Positions 32,742-40,872 of a stretch of 42,913 bases of DNA are shown here, piece by piece (the stretch's first letter is position 1; each line of letters begins with the position of its first letter). The DNA comes from Lentisphaeria bacterium (GTDB lineage Bacteria > Verrucomicrobiota > Lentisphaeria > Victivallales > UBA1829), in assembly GCA_017503375.1 (NCBI GenBank), contig JAFVTF010000060.1, positions 1-42,913 of the forward strand, read 5' to 3'. Under the pieces are notes generated by a model. The model was given only the letters and a program-made list of their open reading frames with translations, was not told where the DNA came from and did no database searches. Made by a program: the position numbers and the translations under genes.

Positions 32742-33239
32742 TCAATCCTTCTGATCTGCAGAAGCATCTTCGCAGCCGCAATCGCAGCAGCAGCAACATA
32801 CTTCTTCAACAGATCCGCCGGCAGCCTCAATCTTGGCTTTAGCTGTTGCGGAGAAGAAATTGGCTTTAACTTTCAGAACAACGTTGATTTCACCGTTGCC
32901 GAGAACTTTGAGGGGAGCTTTCCGCTTGCCGATCAAAGCAGCCATTCTCATCGCCATTTCGTCAACAACATCACCGGCTTTGAATGCCTTTGCGAGCTGT
33001 TCAACGTTCACAACATTGAAGATCTCCTTGATTCCGCTGTTGAATCCGCGTTTCGGAATTCTGCGGAAGGAAGGTGTCTGACCTCCTTCAAAGTGATGAC
33101 GGATCGCTGCGCCGGAACGGGAACGCTGTCCTTTGTGACCGCGTCCAGCTGTTCCACCCCAACCGGAACCATCACCTCTGCCGACTCTCTGACGGCTCTT
33201 TCTGGAACCGGGAGTAGCTGTGAGTTCGTGCAATTTCAT
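32742..33239 (-). CDS. rplO: Ribosomal protein uL15 with a cysteine-rich C-terminal tail
   Basis: 165 aa, longer than the usual 145-150. The N-terminal GSRKSRQRVGRGDGSGWGGT and HKGQRSRSGA are typical of L15, which binds 23S rRNA late in 50S assembly. The conserved body ends at KAKIEAAGGSVEEV, where most L15 proteins stop. Here 18 more residues follow: CCCCCDCGCEDASADQKD, with seven cysteines in nine positions. The tail is in frame and codons are ordinary, so it appears genuine. A metal-binding or redox role is conceivable but unsupported. The gene starts 17 nt after rpsE; rpmD (uL30), normally between them, is absent. Confidence 0.97.
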   Translation of the reverse strand: MKLHELTATPGSRKSRQRVGRGDGSGWGGTAGRGHKGQRSRSGAAIRHHFEGGQTPSFRRIPKRGFNSGIKEIFNVVNVEQLAKAFKAGDVVDEMAMRMAALIGKRKAPLKVLGNGEINVVLKVKANFFSATAKAKIEAAGGSVEEVCCCCCDCGCEDASADQKD

Positions 33240-33256
33240 TTTCAGATCTCCTTAAA

Positions 33257-33784
33257 TTACGCAAGTCCGCGCTTTTCCATGACTTCCTTCTTGGACTTCA
33301 TCATTTCGATTGCCTTGAAGGTTGCCTTAACCACGTTGGCAGGGTTGCCGGATCCCAGAGATTTTCCGAGAACGTCAACAACACCAGCCAGATCCAGAAC
33401 TGCACGCATAGCACCACCGGCGATAACACCGGTACCTGCAGATGCGGGACGGATCAGGACCTTGGATCCTGCGTATTTTGCAATAACTGTATGAGGAACA
33501 GTTTCACCGAACAGCGGAACTGTGATCATATTTTTCTTAGCTGCTTCCTGAGCCTTGCGGATCGCATCGGAAACTTCATTGGCTTTGCCATATCCATAAC
33601 CGACTTTGCCTTTTCTGTCGCCAACAACGATCAGCGCACCGAAAGACATATTCTTACCGCCTTTGACAACCTTTGTGCAGCGGTTGATGCTCAGAACGAT
33701 TTCTTCCATTTCACCGGAGGATTCACGGGCGAAAGAAACAACGTCTTTGACATTAGCTTCCTGATTTTTCTTTTCCATAGCCAT
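33257..33784 (-). CDS. rpsE: Ribosomal protein uS5
   Basis: 175 aa from the ATG at 33784, which has GGAG six bases upstream. An ATG 12 nt earlier (33796), overlapping the rplR stop as TAATG, is possible but would contain that ribosome-binding site. Diagnostic segments are [20 protein letters not shown] (double-stranded RNA-binding fold), [15 protein letters not shown] and the C-terminal [20 protein letters not shown] with [14 protein letters not shown]5 lies at the mRNA entry side of the 30S subunit and affects decoding accuracy. Confidence 0.97.
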   Translation of the reverse strand: MAMEKKNQEANVKDVVSFARESSGEMEEIVLSINRCTKVVKGGKNMSFGALIVVGDRKGKVGYGYGKANEVSDAIRKAQEAAKKNMITVPLFGETVPHTVIAKYAGSKVLIRPASAGTGVIAGGAMRAVLDLAGVVDVLGKSLGSGNPANVVKATFKAIEMMKSKKEVMEKRGLA

Positions 33785-33795
33785 GATATTCTCCA

Positions 33796-34155
33796 TTAGA
33801 ACTGCAGACCTGCAGCACGTGCAGCATCTGCAAGTGCCTTGATCCGACCATGATACTGATTACCGCATCTGTCAAAAACAACTGTTTCAATTCCAGCTGC
33901 TTTGGCTTTTTCACCGGCGAGCTTGCCGAGAGCTGTCGCTGCTTCGACGTTGCGCTTCAAATTCAGAGCCTTGAACTCTGCTGCCAGAGTGGATGTTGCT
34001 GCCAAAGTTTTGCCAGCTTCATCATCAATGAACTGAACGTAGATATTGTTTGCCGTGATGCTCACACAGAGACGGGGTCTCGCAGCTGTCCCGGAAATCT
34101 TTCCGCGGACGCGAACGTGACGTCTGACTCTTTTTTCTTTTGCTGTTTTATACAT
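33796..34155 (-). CDS. rplR: Ribosomal protein uL18
   Basis: 119 aa. The basic N-terminus [40 protein letters not shown] and the end [20 protein letters not shown] are typical of L18, which carries 5S rRNA into the large subunit together with L5. AAAGG precedes the ATG. It lies between rplF and rpsE in the canonical spc order. Confidence 0.98.
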   Translation of the reverse strand: MYKTAKEKRVRRHVRVRGKISGTAARPRLCVSITANNIYVQFIDDEAGKTLAATSTLAAEFKALNLKRNVEAATALGKLAGEKAKAAGIETVVFDRCGNQYHGRIKALADAARAAGLQF

Positions 34156-34170
34156 TTTTACAACCTTTCA

Positions 34171-34704
34171 TCACGCGTTGGTCTTACCAGGCTTGATCAC
34201 AACATGTTCGTCGGAGTAACGGACACCTTTGCCCTTGTAGGGTTCAGGTTTCTTGTAGCGTCTGATACGAGCTGCAACTTCTCCAACCAACTGCTTGTCA
34301 ATACCGGAGATCTGGATCTTCACACCATCAACGATGTTCATCTTGATTCCATCGGGAACAACATAGTTGATCGGATGGGAATATCCGAGGTTCAGGGTAA
34401 GCTTGTTTCCTGCGAGTGTGGCTTTGTAACCGACACCAACGATCTGAAGCTCTTTGGAATATCCTTTGGAAACACCGATGACCATGTTGTTGACAAGGCT
34501 TCTTGCCAAACCATGATACATTCCTGCATCAGCGTGGTCATCGCAACCGACAACCACGTGATTACCATCCACAACAGCATTGGTGTGGGGAGGCAGATTC
34601 AAAGAAAGCTTTCCAAGTTTGCCTTCGACGGTGATGACACCGTCATTCACTGCAACTTTAACATCCGGTGTGAATTCGACCGGTTTCTTTCCGATTCTAG
34701 ACAT
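34171..34704 (-). CDS. rplF: Ribosomal protein uL6
   Basis: 177 aa from the ATG at 34704 (MSRIGKKPVEF), the normal L6 start, with GAGGGA just upstream; a TTG two codons earlier is not needed. The two repeated L6 domains are visible, ending with GVDKQ-like GIDKQLVGEVAARIRRYKKP and EPYKGKGVRYSDEHVVIKPG, the conserved 23S rRNA-binding C-terminus. Confidence 0.98.
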   Translation of the reverse strand: MSRIGKKPVEFTPDVKVAVNDGVITVEGKLGKLSLNLPPHTNAVVDGNHVVVGCDDHADAGMYHGLARSLVNNMVIGVSKGYSKELQIVGVGYKATLAGNKLTLNLGYSHPINYVVPDGIKMNIVDGVKIQISGIDKQLVGEVAARIRRYKKPEPYKGKGVRYSDEHVVIKPGKTNA

Positions 34705-34722
34705 CTTCAATCCCTCGATTCA

Positions 34723-35115
34723 TCACCAGACGTAGCAGAGAATTTCTCCGCCGACATTCTGAGCTTTTGCATCTTTATCGCTGATGATACCCTTGGGGGA
34801 AGAAAGAATTGCAATACCAAGTCCATCTTTCACCCGGGGAATTTCCTTGCTGCCGCAATAGAGACGGCAAGAAGGCTTACTCACGCGTTCGATACCCTCG
34901 ATAACAGAACGGCGCATGAAATATTTCATGTCCACTGTGAGGGTCTTCTTCACATCGCCATCCACATGATAACCTGCAATGTAACCTTCTTCGAGAAGAA
35001 CTTTAGCAATCGCAGCTTTCATTTTGGAGGAAGGCATAACAACCGATTTCTGAGAAGACATCGCAGCATTGCGGATGCGTGTCAGCATATCGGAAATAGG
35101 ATCCTGCATACTCAT
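34723..35115 (-). CDS. rpsH: Ribosomal protein uS8
   Basis: 130 aa. MSMQDPISDMLTRIRNAAMS and the C-terminal GLGIAILSSPKGIISDKDAK, VGGEILCYVW are characteristic of S8, a primary 16S rRNA binder and, in other bacteria, the translational repressor of the spc operon. A possible S8 target in this cluster's mRNA was not identified. Confidence 0.98.
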   Translation of the reverse strand: MSMQDPISDMLTRIRNAAMSSQKSVVMPSSKMKAAIAKVLLEEGYIAGYHVDGDVKKTLTVDMKYFMRRSVIEGIERVSKPSCRLYCGSKEIPRVKDGLGIAILSSPKGIISDKDAKAQNVGGEILCYVW

Positions 35116-35126
35116 TGTAGCACCTC

Positions 35127-35312
35127 TTACCAGCTGGCCTTGACAATGCCCGGGATCTGACCGCTGAGGGCCATTTCACGGAAGCAAAGACGGCAAAGTT
35201 TGAATTTACGGATGTATGCACGAGGTCTGCCGCATTTCTGGCAGCGGGTGTAGTTCCGGACCTGGAACTTGCTTCCGCGCTTCTGTTTGGCAATAAGACT
35301 TTTTTTCGCCAT
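35127..35312 (-). CDS. rpsN: Ribosomal protein uS14, zinc-binding short form
   Basis: 61 aa, the short Zn-ribbon type of S14. Two CxxC pairs, [12 protein letters not shown] (Cys24, Cys27) and CRLCFREMA (Cys40, Cys43), would bind one zinc. [20 protein letters not shown] is the conserved end. Gaps of 12 and 11 nt to its neighbours show tight packing. No zinc-independent second copy is in the window. Confidence 0.97.
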   Translation of the reverse strand: MAKKSLIAKQKRGSKFQVRNYTRCQKCGRPRAYIRKFKLCRLCFREMALSGQIPGIVKASW

Positions 35313-35324
35313 GATTTACTCCTC

Positions 35325-35861
35325 TCAGTGCTCGAACGGCATTTCCAGCATTTTCAGAAGTTCCTTTGCATCAGCATCGGTCTTCGCGCTGGTAACCATT
35401 GTAATGTTAAGTCCAAGGGGATATTTGATCTTTTCAAGGTCAATTTCGGTAAAGATGGAAACATCCTGGACACCGAGGTTGTAGTTTCCGACCCCGTCAA
35501 AACCCCTGTTCGGCACGCCGCGGAAGTCTCTGACACGCGGCAATGCGTTGTGGACAAATCTGTCAAGGAAACGGTACATGTTTTCACCGCGGAGGGTGAC
35601 CATGAGACCGATGGGCTGACCGACGCGGAGTTTGAAGTTCGCGACGTTCTTTTTAGCCTTGCAGGTAACCGGAGCCTGACCGGCGAGAGCGGTCAAGTGA
35701 GTTCTTGCTTCGGTAAAAGCATCCTTTTCAGACTTGGTGCTGATCCCTGTGCTGATAACGATCTTTTTCAGCTTGGGAACTTCCATGATATTGGAGATGC
35801 CCAGCTTCTCTTTGAGAGCGGGAACAACTTCCTCTTCGTATTTTTTCTTCATGTCAGGCAT
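35325..35861 (-). CDS. rplE: Ribosomal protein uL5
   Basis: 178 aa. VPKLKKIVISTGI, VTLRGENMYRFLDRFVHNAL, PRVRDFRGVPNRGFDGVGNY and the C-terminal TSAKTDADAKELLKMLEMPF identify L5, which binds 5S rRNA. Its start overlaps the rplX stop codon as TAATG, so translation is probably coupled. Confidence 0.98.
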   Translation of the reverse strand: MPDMKKKYEEEVVPALKEKLGISNIMEVPKLKKIVISTGISTKSEKDAFTEARTHLTALAGQAPVTCKAKKNVANFKLRVGQPIGLMVTLRGENMYRFLDRFVHNALPRVRDFRGVPNRGFDGVGNYNLGVQDVSIFTEIDLEKIKYPLGLNITMVTSAKTDADAKELLKMLEMPFEH

Positions 35862-36139
35862 TATGCGTTCTCCTTGACCCGGACGTTGGAGACATGGACG
35901 CTCACAGAGCGGCGGACCATTCCGCCTCTGGGATTCGCCTGGGTCTTCTTGACGGTCTTCATGCCGATACGGTTCTCAAGTTTATCAGCGGAAAGGCTGG
36001 TGATCTCAAGAACAACACGGTCTTTCTTTTTGAGGACAGCCGTGATCTTACCGGTTTCTTTTTTCCATTCGCCGCTCAGGACTTCCACCACATCACCTTT
36101 TTTGACATGGTAAATTTTGGCACACTTTTCAGAAAACAT
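35861..36139 (-). CDS. rplX: Ribosomal protein uL24, short form
   Basis: 92 aa, somewhat shorter than the usual 100-105. The KOW motif KKGDVVEVLSGEWKKETGKI and the NPRGGMVRRSVSVHVSNVRV end are present; the C-terminal extra strands of longer L24 proteins are missing. Start and stop codons overlap those of both neighbours (TGATG with rplN, TAATG with rplE). Confidence 0.96.
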   Translation of the reverse strand: MFSEKCAKIYHVKKGDVVEVLSGEWKKETGKITAVLKKKDRVVLEITSLSADKLENRIGMKTVKKTQANPRGGMVRRSVSVHVSNVRVKENA

Positions 36140-36504
36140 CAGAGCACCTCCGGAGCGAGAGAAACAATCTTCATAAATCCTTTTTCGCGCAGTTCACGTG
36201 CGACAGGACCAAAGATACGTGTTCCCTTGGGGTTCTTTTCATCATCAACAACCACCGCCGCATTGGAATCAAAGCGGAGGTAGGATCCGTCTTCACGGCG
36301 AATCTTGTTCGCAGTTCTGACGATAACGACCTTGACAACATCGCCTTTCTTAACGGCACCGCCGGGGATGGATTCCCGGACTGCAGCGGTGACAACATCA
36401 CCGACGCGTGCGGAGCGACGTTTCTGGCCCAGAACGGTCATGACCATGACACGCTTTGCGCCGGAGTTGTCAGCAACTTCCATCACAGTTTGCATTTGAA
36501 CCAT
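36139..36504 (-). CDS. rplN: Ribosomal protein uL14
   Basis: 121 aa. [20 protein letters not shown], the [20 protein letters not shown] region and [20 protein letters not shown] are diagnostic for L14, located at the intersubunit face. Located 21 nt after rpsQ. Confidence 0.98.
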   Translation of the reverse strand: MVQMQTVMEVADNSGAKRVMVMTVLGQKRRSARVGDVVTAAVRESIPGGAVKKGDVVKVVIVRTANKIRREDGSYLRFDSNAAVVVDDEKNPKGTRIFGPVARELREKGFMKIVSLAPEVL

Positions 36505-36525
36505 TTCAGTATCTCCTCAGGGTTC

Positions 36526-36813
36526 TCATTCAGCGTGGCTGATGATCTGTTCAAGGCGCCAGCGTTTGTTTTTGCTGAGAGGCCTGGTTTCGCCGATTCT
36601 GACAGTGTCGCCGACTTTAGCGTCGTTATTCTCGTCGTGCACGGCATAGCGCGTACGGATTTTGACGACCTTCTTGTATTTGCTGTGCGCCGCTCTGCGT
36701 TCGATTTCGACAGTGATGGTCTTATTCTGAACGTCGCTGACCACGATGCCGACTCTGTGCTTGCGGTTTCCGCGGGTGGCGCTGCTGCTCACTTCATTCA
36801 TTGCACATTCCAT
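36526..36813 (-). CDS. rpsQ: Ribosomal protein uS17
   Basis: 95 aa. GNRKHRVGIVVSDVQNKTIT and the OB-fold end GDTVRIGETRPLSKNKRWRL are typical of S17, a primary 16S rRNA binder. The start is uncertain between 36813 and the ATG four codons later (36801), which has GGAA six bases upstream; the first 14 residues are not conserved in the family. Confidence 0.96.
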   Translation of the reverse strand: MECAMNEVSSSATRGNRKHRVGIVVSDVQNKTITVEIERRAAHSKYKKVVKIRTRYAVHDENNDAKVGDTVRIGETRPLSKNKRWRLEQIISHAE

Positions 36814-36827
36814 TCGTTAAGTTGTTC

Positions 36828-37025
36828 TCAGACCTTGGCAGCGGATCTGATGGTCTTTTCCGTGAGGCATCTTGCAATGTCCTTGCGGACCTGTCTCAGA
36901 CGGGCGGTATTTTCAAGGGTACCCGTCTTGGCCTGCTGGCGGAGGGAGAAATGCTCTTTGCGGAGATCCTGGACCTTGAGGTCGAGCTCAGCGGGAGTCA
37001 GTTCTTTGACTTCTTTCATCTTCAT
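36828..37025 (-). CDS. rpmC: Ribosomal protein uL29
   Basis: 65 aa, two-helix protein at the peptide exit tunnel. MKMKEVKELTPAELDLKVQD and the arginine-rich LENTARLRQVRKDIARCLTE are typical. GAGGA lies nine bases before the ATG. Confidence 0.97.
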   Translation of the reverse strand: MKMKEVKELTPAELDLKVQDLRKEHFSLRQQAKTGTLENTARLRQVRKDIARCLTEKTIRSAAKV

Positions 37026-37044
37026 GATAAGTTATCCTCTCTCA

Positions 37045-37464
37045 TCAGGCATGCTGAAGACGCATGACGAATTTACATTTGACAGGGAGCTTGGATGCCG
37101 CGAGGCTCATAGCTTCCTTAGCAACATTTTCGGAACATCCGCTCACTTCAAACAGGACTCTGCCCGGCTTGACAGGAGCGACCCAGTATTCCACGTTTCC
37201 TTTTCCCTTACCCATACGGACTTCCAACGGTTTCTTGGTATAGGGTTTATAGGGGAATACGCGAATCCATACTTTACCGCGACGTTTCATGTGGCGGGTA
37301 ATTGCCACACGTGCGGCTTCAATCTGATTGGCTGTGAGATAAATTCTCTCAAGGCTCTGCAGACCGTAATCGCCGAAATCCAGCTCATTACATCTCTGCG
37401 AAAGGCCCCCGAGATTACCTCGCTGCACCTTTCTGTGCTTTACCCTTTTTGGCATTAACGGCAT
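37045..37464 (-). CDS. rplP: Ribosomal protein uL16
   Basis: 139 aa. [13 protein letters not shown] at the start, [20 protein letters not shown] and [20 protein letters not shown] are the signature segments of L16, which sits near the A-site tRNA. The ATG at 37464 has GGAGG nine bases upstream. This places the first 50 nt of rplP inside the 3' end of rpsC in another frame, an unusually long overlap. Confidence 0.98.
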   Translation of the reverse strand: MPLMPKRVKHRKVQRGNLGGLSQRCNELDFGDYGLQSLERIYLTANQIEAARVAITRHMKRRGKVWIRVFPYKPYTKKPLEVRMGKGKGNVEYWVAPVKPGRVLFEVSGCSENVAKEAMSLAASKLPVKCKFVMRLQHA

Positions 37465-38107
37465 TTTGCATTACCTCCGTAGGCTCTTTGTGACAAATCC
37501 AGACTTTAATTCCGATTTTTCCGGCAGTGGTGTTTGCTTCGGTGAAAGCATAGTCAATGTGTGCTTTCAAGGTGTGAAGCGGTGTTCTGCCTTCCTTGTA
37601 ATGTTCAGTACGTGCCAGTTCAGCACCGCCGAGACGGCCAGCACACTGAATCTTGATTCCTTCCACACCGGCTTCCATAGCGACCTGAATCGCTTTCTTC
37701 ATTGCACGGCGGAAACCGATTCTGCGTTCGAGCTGAGCAGCAATTCCTTCTGCAACCAACTGAGCATCAGTATCAGGACGGGAGATTTCGACGACGTCGA
37801 GAATCAGTTCGTTCTTGGATGCAAGAAGCTTGGAAACAGCTGCTTTCAGCATTTCGAGATCTGCACCTTTGCGGCCGATAAGATGGCCGGGACGTGCAGC
37901 ATAGATTGTGACGCGGACGCGTTCGCCGCATCTTTCGATAAGAACTTTGGAAATTGCGGCTTCATGATGATTCTTCTTGATGAAGTCGCGAACTTTCATA
38001 TCTTCCAGCAGCCAGTCGCCAAAATTCTTCTTGGAGGCGTACCAGCGTGAACTCCAGTTCTTATTCAGGGCTAATCTCAGCCCGACAGGATTGACCTTCT
38101 GACCCAC
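37415..38107 (-). CDS. rpsC: Ribosomal protein uS3
   Basis: 230 aa, GTG start with AAGGGA upstream. [20 protein letters not shown], the KH-domain loop [20 protein letters not shown] and [20 protein letters not shown] with VWICHKEP identify S3, at the mRNA entry channel. The C-terminal tail ([14 protein letters not shown]) is encoded by bases that also encode the first codons of rplP. Confidence 0.98.
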   Translation of the reverse strand: MGQKVNPVGLRLALNKNWSSRWYASKKNFGDWLLEDMKVRDFIKKNHHEAAISKVLIERCGERVRVTIYAARPGHLIGRKGADLEMLKAAVSKLLASKNELILDVVEISRPDTDAQLVAEGIAAQLERRIGFRRAMKKAIQVAMEAGVEGIKIQCAGRLGGAELARTEHYKEGRTPLHTLKAHIDYAFTEANTTAGKIGIKVWICHKEPTEVMQNAVNAKKGKAQKGAAR

Positions 38108-38122
38108 TATTAGTCCCTTTCC

Positions 38123-38461
38123 TTAGTTTTTGCCATCGGTGAGAACCACCGTGAAATGGCTTGTACGTTTTCTGATTCTTCCGGCGGAACCACGAGCTTT
38201 GGGGCGGAATCTTCTCATGATCGGGCCGGGATTTGCCACAGCCATCTTCACGATCAGATCTTCGCGCTTCAGTTCGCAGTTGTTTTCAGCATTTGCAAGA
38301 GCACTTCTCAGTGTTTTTGCAAAAAGGCGTGCTGCCTTTCTCGGACACAACTCCGTCATCGCAAGAGCATCCATGACCTTCTTTCCCTGAATTGTGTGGG
38401 AAAAGTCACCGGCTTTCTGCGGGGAGATGCGGACGTTTTTTGTAATCGCCCTGACTTCCAT
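38123..38461 (-). CDS. rplV: Ribosomal protein uL22
   Basis: 112 aa. VRISPQKAGDFSHTIQGKKV, LCPRKAARLFAKTLRSALAN and the exit-tunnel hairpin PIMRRFRPKARGSAGRIRKR are diagnostic. It is the first ribosomal gene of the cluster here: rpsJ, rplC, rplD, rplW, rplB and rpsS, which precede it in most bacteria, are missing upstream. The 61-nt gap behind the coiled-coil gene has no clear promoter. Confidence 0.98.
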   Translation of the reverse strand: MEVRAITKNVRISPQKAGDFSHTIQGKKVMDALAMTELCPRKAARLFAKTLRSALANAENNCELKREDLIVKMAVANPGPIMRRFRPKARGSAGRIRKRTSHFTVVLTDGKN

Positions 38462-38522
38462 AACTGCTTTCTCTTTTCTTTTTGTTAAAGGTTTTTATCT
38501 TAAAAAGATTCTTCTTTTCCTA

Positions 38523-39290
38523 TCAGAATCCTGTTGTTTTCTTCCCGGATATTGAGGTTCTTACCTCAGTTCCGACTGCCAATTTCTCGAACGATCCTGC
38601 AATCACAACAGCTGCACTCACAAAATTTCTTACAGCTATCACTTTCAGAACCACTCCTTCCCGACTCAGTGTTATTCCCTCTCTGACACCGTCTCTGTAG
38701 CCGCCATTCAATATTACCAGTTTTGAACGGGGATCCAGCTCAAGAATACGGTGTATTCCGGGACGGCCGGGCCGTTTCGGCGGTACCGCCAGTCTTGCCA
38801 TATCCATGGCATCAGAACGTAATTTATCGATTTGAATACGTAATTTTGCCATTTCCACTTGATCGATCGTGAGTTCAGGCAGTCGTTTGGAGAGATCATC
38901 CGCAAATGTTATAATCGTTGCGGAGACTCGTTTCATTGATGAGGTACATGTTAATAGATCGGCAGCCAGTTCCATCTCCCTGGTGCCCGTATACACCGGT
39001 TCTAGGGTCTCGATGGTCCCGGCGGAGCTCGCTTCCATGCGCCTCATACGACCGGCCTGCGTCGAATATTTATCCAGTGTTTCAATCAGCTCCTTGCGCA
39101 AGGCATTATTCTCATTCTCCCTGAACGCAAGTTCAGCAGCCAATCGCCGATTTTCAGCTTTCAGCCGCTCATTTTCTTTCCGGAGATCCTCCCCGGCAAG
39201 AGCATCTATGCACAGAAAACCCATGCATATGAATAGTAATATAGCACTACTTCGTAAAAAAATCCAGTTTAAAATGCTATTTTTTTTCAT
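38523..39290 (-). CDS. Membrane-anchored or exported coiled-coil protein with a FlgT_C/MreC-like C-terminal domain
   Basis: 255 aa. An N-terminal hydrophobic segment (FLRSSAILLFICMGFLCIDA) acts as a signal or anchor. Residues about 35-75 form a charged coiled coil (DLRKENERLKAENRRLAAEL). The C-terminal 70 residues (LDPRSKLVILNGGYRDGVRE, GVVLKVIAVRNFVSAAVVI) resemble the small beta-barrel at the end of FlgT- or MreC-like envelope proteins. I cannot name the gene. The start codon is the second of two ATG triplets ten bases apart inside a series of A8 tracts (39281-39330), in different frames. It lies between truA and rplV and is probably co-transcribed with both. Confidence 0.7.
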   Translation of the reverse strand: MKKNSILNWIFLRSSAILLFICMGFLCIDALAGEDLRKENERLKAENRRLAAELAFRENENNALRKELIETLDKYSTQAGRMRRMEASSAGTIETLEPVYTGTREMELAADLLTCTSSMKRVSATIITFADDLSKRLPELTIDQVEMAKLRIQIDKLRSDAMDMARLAVPPKRPGRPGIHRILELDPRSKLVILNGGYRDGVREGITLSREGVVLKVIAVRNFVSAAVVIAGSFEKLAVGTEVRTSISGKKTTGF

Positions 39291-39330
39291 TTTTTTTCAT
39301 TTTTCCCTGTTTTTTTTCGTTTTTTTTCAT
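39281..39330 (-). repeat. Tandem A-tract units (ATGAAAAAAA-like) at the coiled-coil gene start
   Basis: On the minus strand: five 10-nt units, four of them with seven to eight A in a row and three starting with ATG. An alternative frame from the ATG overlapping the truA stop (39330) would give a 17-codon peptide, MKKNEKKQGKMKKNEKK, ending in TAG just inside the next gene. Such tracts are slippage-prone in replication and transcription. Confidence 0.75.
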
Positions 39331-40187
39331 AAAATCCCTTTTTCAGAATTCCATCTCATGGCAAACGGGACCTGCCGCATCTCGTAATTTTCCCACTCTC
39401 CCGGCTCATAAAACACCTTCACAAGAAACAAGCCGCGCGCAGGGGCTGTGTCCCTGCCAGGGGTTCGTTTTTTCTCTTCCAGAATTTCTCCGATCCGTTC
39501 CGGTGCCAGACGGTTCCTGCCAACTTCCGCAATTGCCCCGACCATGCTTCTTACCATCTTGTAAAGAAAACCTGTTCCGATAAAATGGATCATCTTCAAC
39601 GGTCCGCACTCGTACAGCTCCGCGCGGATAATCTTCCGAACTGTATCATCACGGTTGGCCGCTTCAACAGCATAACTTTTGAAATCGTGCTCCCCGACAA
39701 AATATGTCAATGCCTGCCGGACACCGTCAAGATTTGTAAAATCCGGCAGATTCCAGCTCCAGCGGGAGGTAAATGGTTCAGCCGTTCCTGTATCTATTAT
39801 ATACACATAGGATTTCCCCTCTGCAGAAAAACGGGCATTGAAAGAGTCATCCACCTGTTCCAGAGAACGGATCCGGATATCCTCCGGCAGAAGTTTGTTC
39901 AGAGAACGCAAAAGACGGTCGTCGGGAATATAAGGAGATTCCGGAGCGCGGAATGAGCCAACCATACCGAGAGCATGAACTCCGGCATCTGTCCTGCTGC
40001 TCCCCTGCACTCTTACTGGTGTTCTGCCGAACAATTTGTAAAGACGGTCCTCCAGAATCTCCTGAACCGTGATCCCGTTAGGCTGACGCTGCCAACCGTG
40101 GTAGTTCGTGCCATCGAACATCAATGTTATTTTGAAATTCCGCTCTGTTTTGACAGCTGCGGCTTTTTCTGCGTTTTCTTCAGACAT
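39327..40187 (-). CDS. truA: tRNA pseudouridine(38-40) synthase TruA
   Basis: 286 aa. It converts uridines 38-40 of tRNA anticodon arms to pseudouridine. The catalytic motif GSSRTDAGVHALG holds the conserved Asp; MFDGTNYHGWQRQPNGITVQ, FNARFSAEGKSYVY and FIGTGFLYKMVRSMVGAIAE are the other family blocks. The first 16 residues (MSEENAEKAAAVKTER) are a non-conserved addition. Its stop codon overlaps an ATG (TTATGA) of the A-tract region. Upstream, GGAACG/CGTTCC forms a hairpin (40199-40219) near the ribosome-binding site, and TTGTCG/TATAAG elements partly inside the next repeat could be its promoter. Confidence 0.97.
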   Translation of the reverse strand: MSEENAEKAAAVKTERNFKITLMFDGTNYHGWQRQPNGITVQEILEDRLYKLFGRTPVRVQGSSRTDAGVHALGMVGSFRAPESPYIPDDRLLRSLNKLLPEDIRIRSLEQVDDSFNARFSAEGKSYVYIIDTGTAEPFTSRWSWNLPDFTNLDGVRQALTYFVGEHDFKSYAVEAANRDDTVRKIIRAELYECGPLKMIHFIGTGFLYKMVRSMVGAIAEVGRNRLAPERIGEILEEKKRTPGRDTAPARGLFLVKVFYEPGEWENYEMRQVPFAMRWNSEKGIL

Positions 40188-40249
40188 AATCTATTCCCGG
40201 AACGTTTTACTCCCGTTCCCTTGCAATTCATGTTATCTTATATTTTTTG

Positions 40250-40400
40250 GCTCTGTTCCCGACAAAGGTTGTTTTGTGATCGGGGAAGAAGGGAAAAAAT
40301 TTTGAGGAAATTTTTTTCCTTCTTCCCCGAACCCCATCATCCTTTTTCAAACCTTTTTGGGGCATTCCGATTTTTGCGGTACAAAAATCAAAATGCCATC
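40250..40400 (+). repeat. Structured intergenic repeat, copy B
   Basis: Same layout as 2329-2476: head GCTCTGTTCCC, a first stem TCGGGGAAGAAGGGAAAAAA (40280-40299) pairing with 40311-40330 apart from one G-T, the same TTTTGAGGAAA loop, then CAAACCTTTTT and a GGCATT...AATGCC hairpin. The first stem differs in sequence from copy A but still pairs. Confidence 0.8.
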
Positions 40401-40628
40401 TTAAAATTAAAACAGCAAAAGGATTTACCAGTCCTTACAAGTAACAGTGCCTGTATTTTTCTCTTTTACGGTAATATACTCTGCAACAGAGCATTTTTCA
40501 ACTTTACTATTCCATATATATAAATATATCGGTCAGTTTTTTTCCGCACAGCACTATATAATTTCACAGGTTTTCTTTTGAATAACGGTTGTTTTTACCG
40601 CATTCTGCTCTGCAATAATCTGTAAAAG
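40401..40628. other. AT-rich intergenic stretch without a gene
   Basis: No credible coding region. It contains a segment (about 40575-40600, reverse complement AAAACAACCGTTATTCAAAA) that recurs in inverted form inside the neighbouring element (AAAACAACCGTTACCCAAGA near 40728-40747), so the element boundaries may be more complex than annotated. Confidence 0.5.
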
Positions 40629-40872
40629 GGGGCTGTTGCAAAACCTGCATACAGAAAACGCATTTTAATTGAGTCTTTTGAACAGAGTGAACGGAGTTTA
40701 CAGAGATTACGGAGGTGGTTTGGGAATTAAAACAACCGTTACCCAAGAGAAAAATTTTTATTTCTTTTGAGAAATCGGTCGGTAATAACTAAAAATGCCT
40801 CCGTACACTCAGTACACTCCGTTTTCTCCGTACGAAAATGTGCTTTCAAATTTCAGGTTTTGCAACAGCCCC
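40629..40872. mobile_element. Second MITE-like element, 244 bp, with 19-bp perfect terminal inverted repeats
   Basis: Ends: GGGGCTGTTGCAAAACCTG (40629-40647) and its exact reverse complement at 40854-40872. Inside, ACGGAGT and ACGGAGG blocks pair with CCTCCGT and ACTCCGT blocks, making most of the element palindromic. The short reading frames across it (VHSVHSV-type peptides) are by-products of the repeat, not genes. No transposase is present. The right end abuts the truncated repeat copy D. Confidence 0.75.
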
